Assembly (NCBI GenBank): GCA_937926065.1
Contig: CALANM010000073.1
Span: forward strand, 1 to 6,021
DNA: 6,021 nucleotides
Source of the DNA: an uncultured Microbacterium sp.
GTDB taxonomy: Bacteria; Actinomycetota; Actinomycetes; Actinomycetales; Microbacteriaceae
Direction: 5' to 3'
Shown here: one piece after another, positions 5,642-6,021 of the stretch
Numbering within the stretch: position 1 is the stretch's first letter
How the letters are laid out: the number at the start of each line of letters is the position of its first letter
Program-made: the position numbers and the translations under genes
The notes under the pieces: generated by a model
What the model was told of the DNA's origin: nothing
What the model saw: the letters and a program-made list of their open reading frames with translations, nothing else
Databases searched by the model: none

Positions 5642-6021
5642 TCAGCCCAGTTCGACGCGGCTCGCGTCGAGGCCGTACTTCTCTGCCAGCTCGACGAACG
5701 TGCCGGCCTCCTGCAGGGTCGCGATGCCCTCGGCGACGGCCGCCGACATCTCAGATCCCTGCTGCGTGAAGACTCCGAACTTGGTGTCGGGCACGTAGAT
5801 GTCGCCGATGTACGCGAGTCCTTCGGTCGCCGCGACCATCTCGGCGAGGGCCATGTCGACCTCGACGATGCCGTCCAGGCGACCGTTCATGACCGACGCG
5901 AGGGCCTCGGTCGGCTGCGGGTACTCGACGACCTCGATCGGCTCGAGGCCCTCCGCCACGCACTTGTCACTCGTGTCATTGACGACACCGGTGAGGGCGC
6001 CGGCAGCCTGGGTGGCGAACG
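5642..6021 (-). CDS. ABC transporter substrate-binding protein, family 3 (C-terminal part)
   Basis: The gene enters from the right edge, so only the last 125 residues are present; the signal peptide, any lipobox and the first lobe are outside. The visible part shows family 3 (polar amino acid) solute-binding features. These are AGALTGVVNDTSDKC near the lobe crossover, VEYPQPTEALASVMNGRLDG, a VEVDMALAEMV stretch, then YVPDTKFGVFTQQGSEMSAAV, matching the usual block where the protein regains its first lobe, and a final helix FVELAEKYGLDASRV. The family binds its ligand outside the membrane and delivers it to the permease encoded next, 20-30 bases downstream. The usual fully acidic or basic pocket residues cannot be judged from this half, so the ligand (amino acid, opine or other small acid) is open. 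The frame is intact with no internal stops. Confidence 0.9.
   Translation of the reverse strand, partial: FATQAAGALTGVVNDTSDKCVAEGLEPIEVVEYPQPTEALASVMNGRLDGIVEVDMALAEMVAATEGLAYIGDIYVPDTKFGVFTQQGSEMSAAVAEGIATLQEAGTFVELAEKYGLDASRVELG

Overview
The window has high G+C and strongly GC-biased third codon positions. It uses GTG starts and at least one leaderless-looking promoter (TAGATT seven bases before a GTG). This points to an actinobacterial chromosome, probably Microbacteriaceae-like; the taxon is inferred from style only.

Layout, left to right. Bases 1-290 hold no convincing gene, only a thrice-repeated octamer and weak hairpins. Bases 291 to about 920 are decayed: the minus strand carries a short-chain dehydrogenase remnant that has lost its cofactor-binding N-terminus and its YxxxK active site. 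Upstream of it is a second, unrecognised reading-frame remnant. Bases 895-1018 look like the promoter and leader of a plus-strand operon, with a possible 23-codon upstream ORF overlapping the next gene by ATGA.

Bases 1019-2897 carry two overlapping genes: a DUF1537 four-carbon acid sugar kinase (OtnK-like) and a class II aldolase-family decarboxylase (OtnC-like). In the known pathway these convert a 3-oxo-tetronate to its 4-phosphate and then decarboxylate it to a triose phosphate. The acid dehydrogenase and triose isomerase (OtnI) of that pathway are not in the window, so it is incomplete here. Three bases after otnC lies a 16-bp palindrome, then a leaderless promoter and a PucR/CdaR-type regulator (2931-4103).

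From 4122 to the right edge the minus strand carries a polar amino acid-type ABC importer: the solute-binding protein (cut by the window edge), the permease and the ATPase, in transcription order. It converges on the regulator gene with 18 bp between the stops. The regulator therefore sits between catabolic genes and a transporter and could control either or both; this is inferred from position.

The most interesting unexplained signal is that the otnK and regulator promoters each have a 16-bp dyad ending exactly two bases before the -10 hexamer, which suggests a shared operator architecture. I see no mobile element, tRNA, rRNA or CRISPR array, and no clear evidence of a wholly new system.
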